This document shows positions 57,062 through 57,177 of a stretch of 57,177 bases of DNA, piece after piece. Source of the DNA: an uncultured Lachnospiraceae bacterium (GTDB lineage Bacteria > Bacillota > Clostridia > Lachnospirales > Lachnospiraceae); the NCBI GenBank assembly GCA_947172705.1, contig CAMWCA010000018.1:1-57177 (forward strand), given 5' to 3'. Under the pieces are notes generated by a model that was not told the DNA's origin, ran no database searches, and saw nothing but the letters and a program-made list of their open reading frames with translations. The position numbers and the translations under genes are program-made. The first letter of the stretch is position 1, and every line of letters begins with the position of its first letter.

Positions 57062-57177
57062 ATTATCCCCCTTGGGAGCCACCAGTTTCCCGCTTCAGAG
57101 CCACCAGGAAATGGTATTTTCTACCTTCAGAGCCACCACAACATATTGTGGCAGCACACATATTTGATTTCACTATA
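57062..57177. mobile_element. Probable end of an IS21-type insertion sequence
   Basis: The last ~115 bases carry GAGCCACCA three times (57076-57084, 57098-57106, 57130-57138), twice as TTCAGAGCCACCA, and the palindrome CCACAA CATA TTGTGG (~57133-57148). Reverse-complemented this reads as repeated TGGTGGCTCTGAA units, which resemble the multiple terminal repeats of IS21-family elements. No transposase is inside the window; it would lie beyond 57177. The assignment rests on the repeat pattern only. Confidence 0.45.

Noticed and set aside
57076..57138. Three GAGCCACCA repeats as a CRISPR array
   Set aside because: Units are 9-13 bases with unequal spacing (22 and 32 bases) and no long repeat. 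They fit transposase-binding repeats better.

Overview
The window looks like a chromosomal segment of a Lachnospiraceae-type clostridium (Firmicutes, low to mid GC). The support is gene content and order: the yceD-rpmF-plsX-acpP-rnc-smc-ftsY block, pta-ackA, a TmcAL (YlbM) gene, a YycJ/WalJ hydrolase, a UPF0237/UPF0210 pair, Gram-positive lipoproteins and strong AGGAGG-type ribosome binding sites. No species can be assigned from sequence reading alone.

Layout. 1-45 is the 3' tail of a 23S rRNA, with a spacer and terminator behind it but no 5S gene. 300-8250 holds CheV, a sirtuin-like zinc protein, a large acidic/lysine-rich membrane protein of unknown function overlapping hisH, then hisF, ung, and a two-gene unit of a TrmB-type regulator plus a diaminopimelate decarboxylase-family enzyme behind a palindrome-overlapped promoter. 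A tRNA-Leu(CAA) follows. 8600-13940 is an amino-sugar locus: a LicT/BglG-type antiterminator with its RNA target and overlapping terminator, PTS EIIA, PTS EIICB, nagB and nagA. It would import and phosphorylate GlcNAc (or glucose) and convert GlcNAc-6-P to fructose-6-P.

13990-22300 is housekeeping: a zinc-finger anti-sigma-like membrane protein, polA, coaE, an FtsA-like ATPase with a long C-terminal extension, walJ and the ACT/UPF0210 pair. A GH13 cyclomaltodextrinase/neopullulanase-like enzyme lies at 22319. 24100-33930 is the most unusual part: a tight six-gene operon with two large lipoproteins (predicted beta-propeller plus solute-binding domain), two MalF/MalG-type permeases, an HlyD-like adaptor with a very long coiled coil, and a stand-alone MacB-like extracytoplasmic domain protein. 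No ATPase is encoded in the operon.

33939-47090 returns to the core genome: tmcAL (minus strand), pta-ackA with a structured leader, a small lipoprotein, the L32/fatty-acid/RNase III/SMC/FtsY block, and an ACT-containing threonine ammonia-lyase. 47150-51940 holds a YitT-family protein, a membrane-anchored GH25 lysozyme-like protein, an AraC regulator, an MFS efflux-type transporter and a NifX-like metal-cluster protein. 52000-56450 is an accessory efflux block (MarR, possible leader peptide plus attenuator, two ABC-2 type exporters). It is followed by an ORF of unknown family without a credible start and by repeats resembling the end of an IS21-type element, which runs out of the window.

All assignments come from reading motifs and architecture by eye. 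No database search was run.
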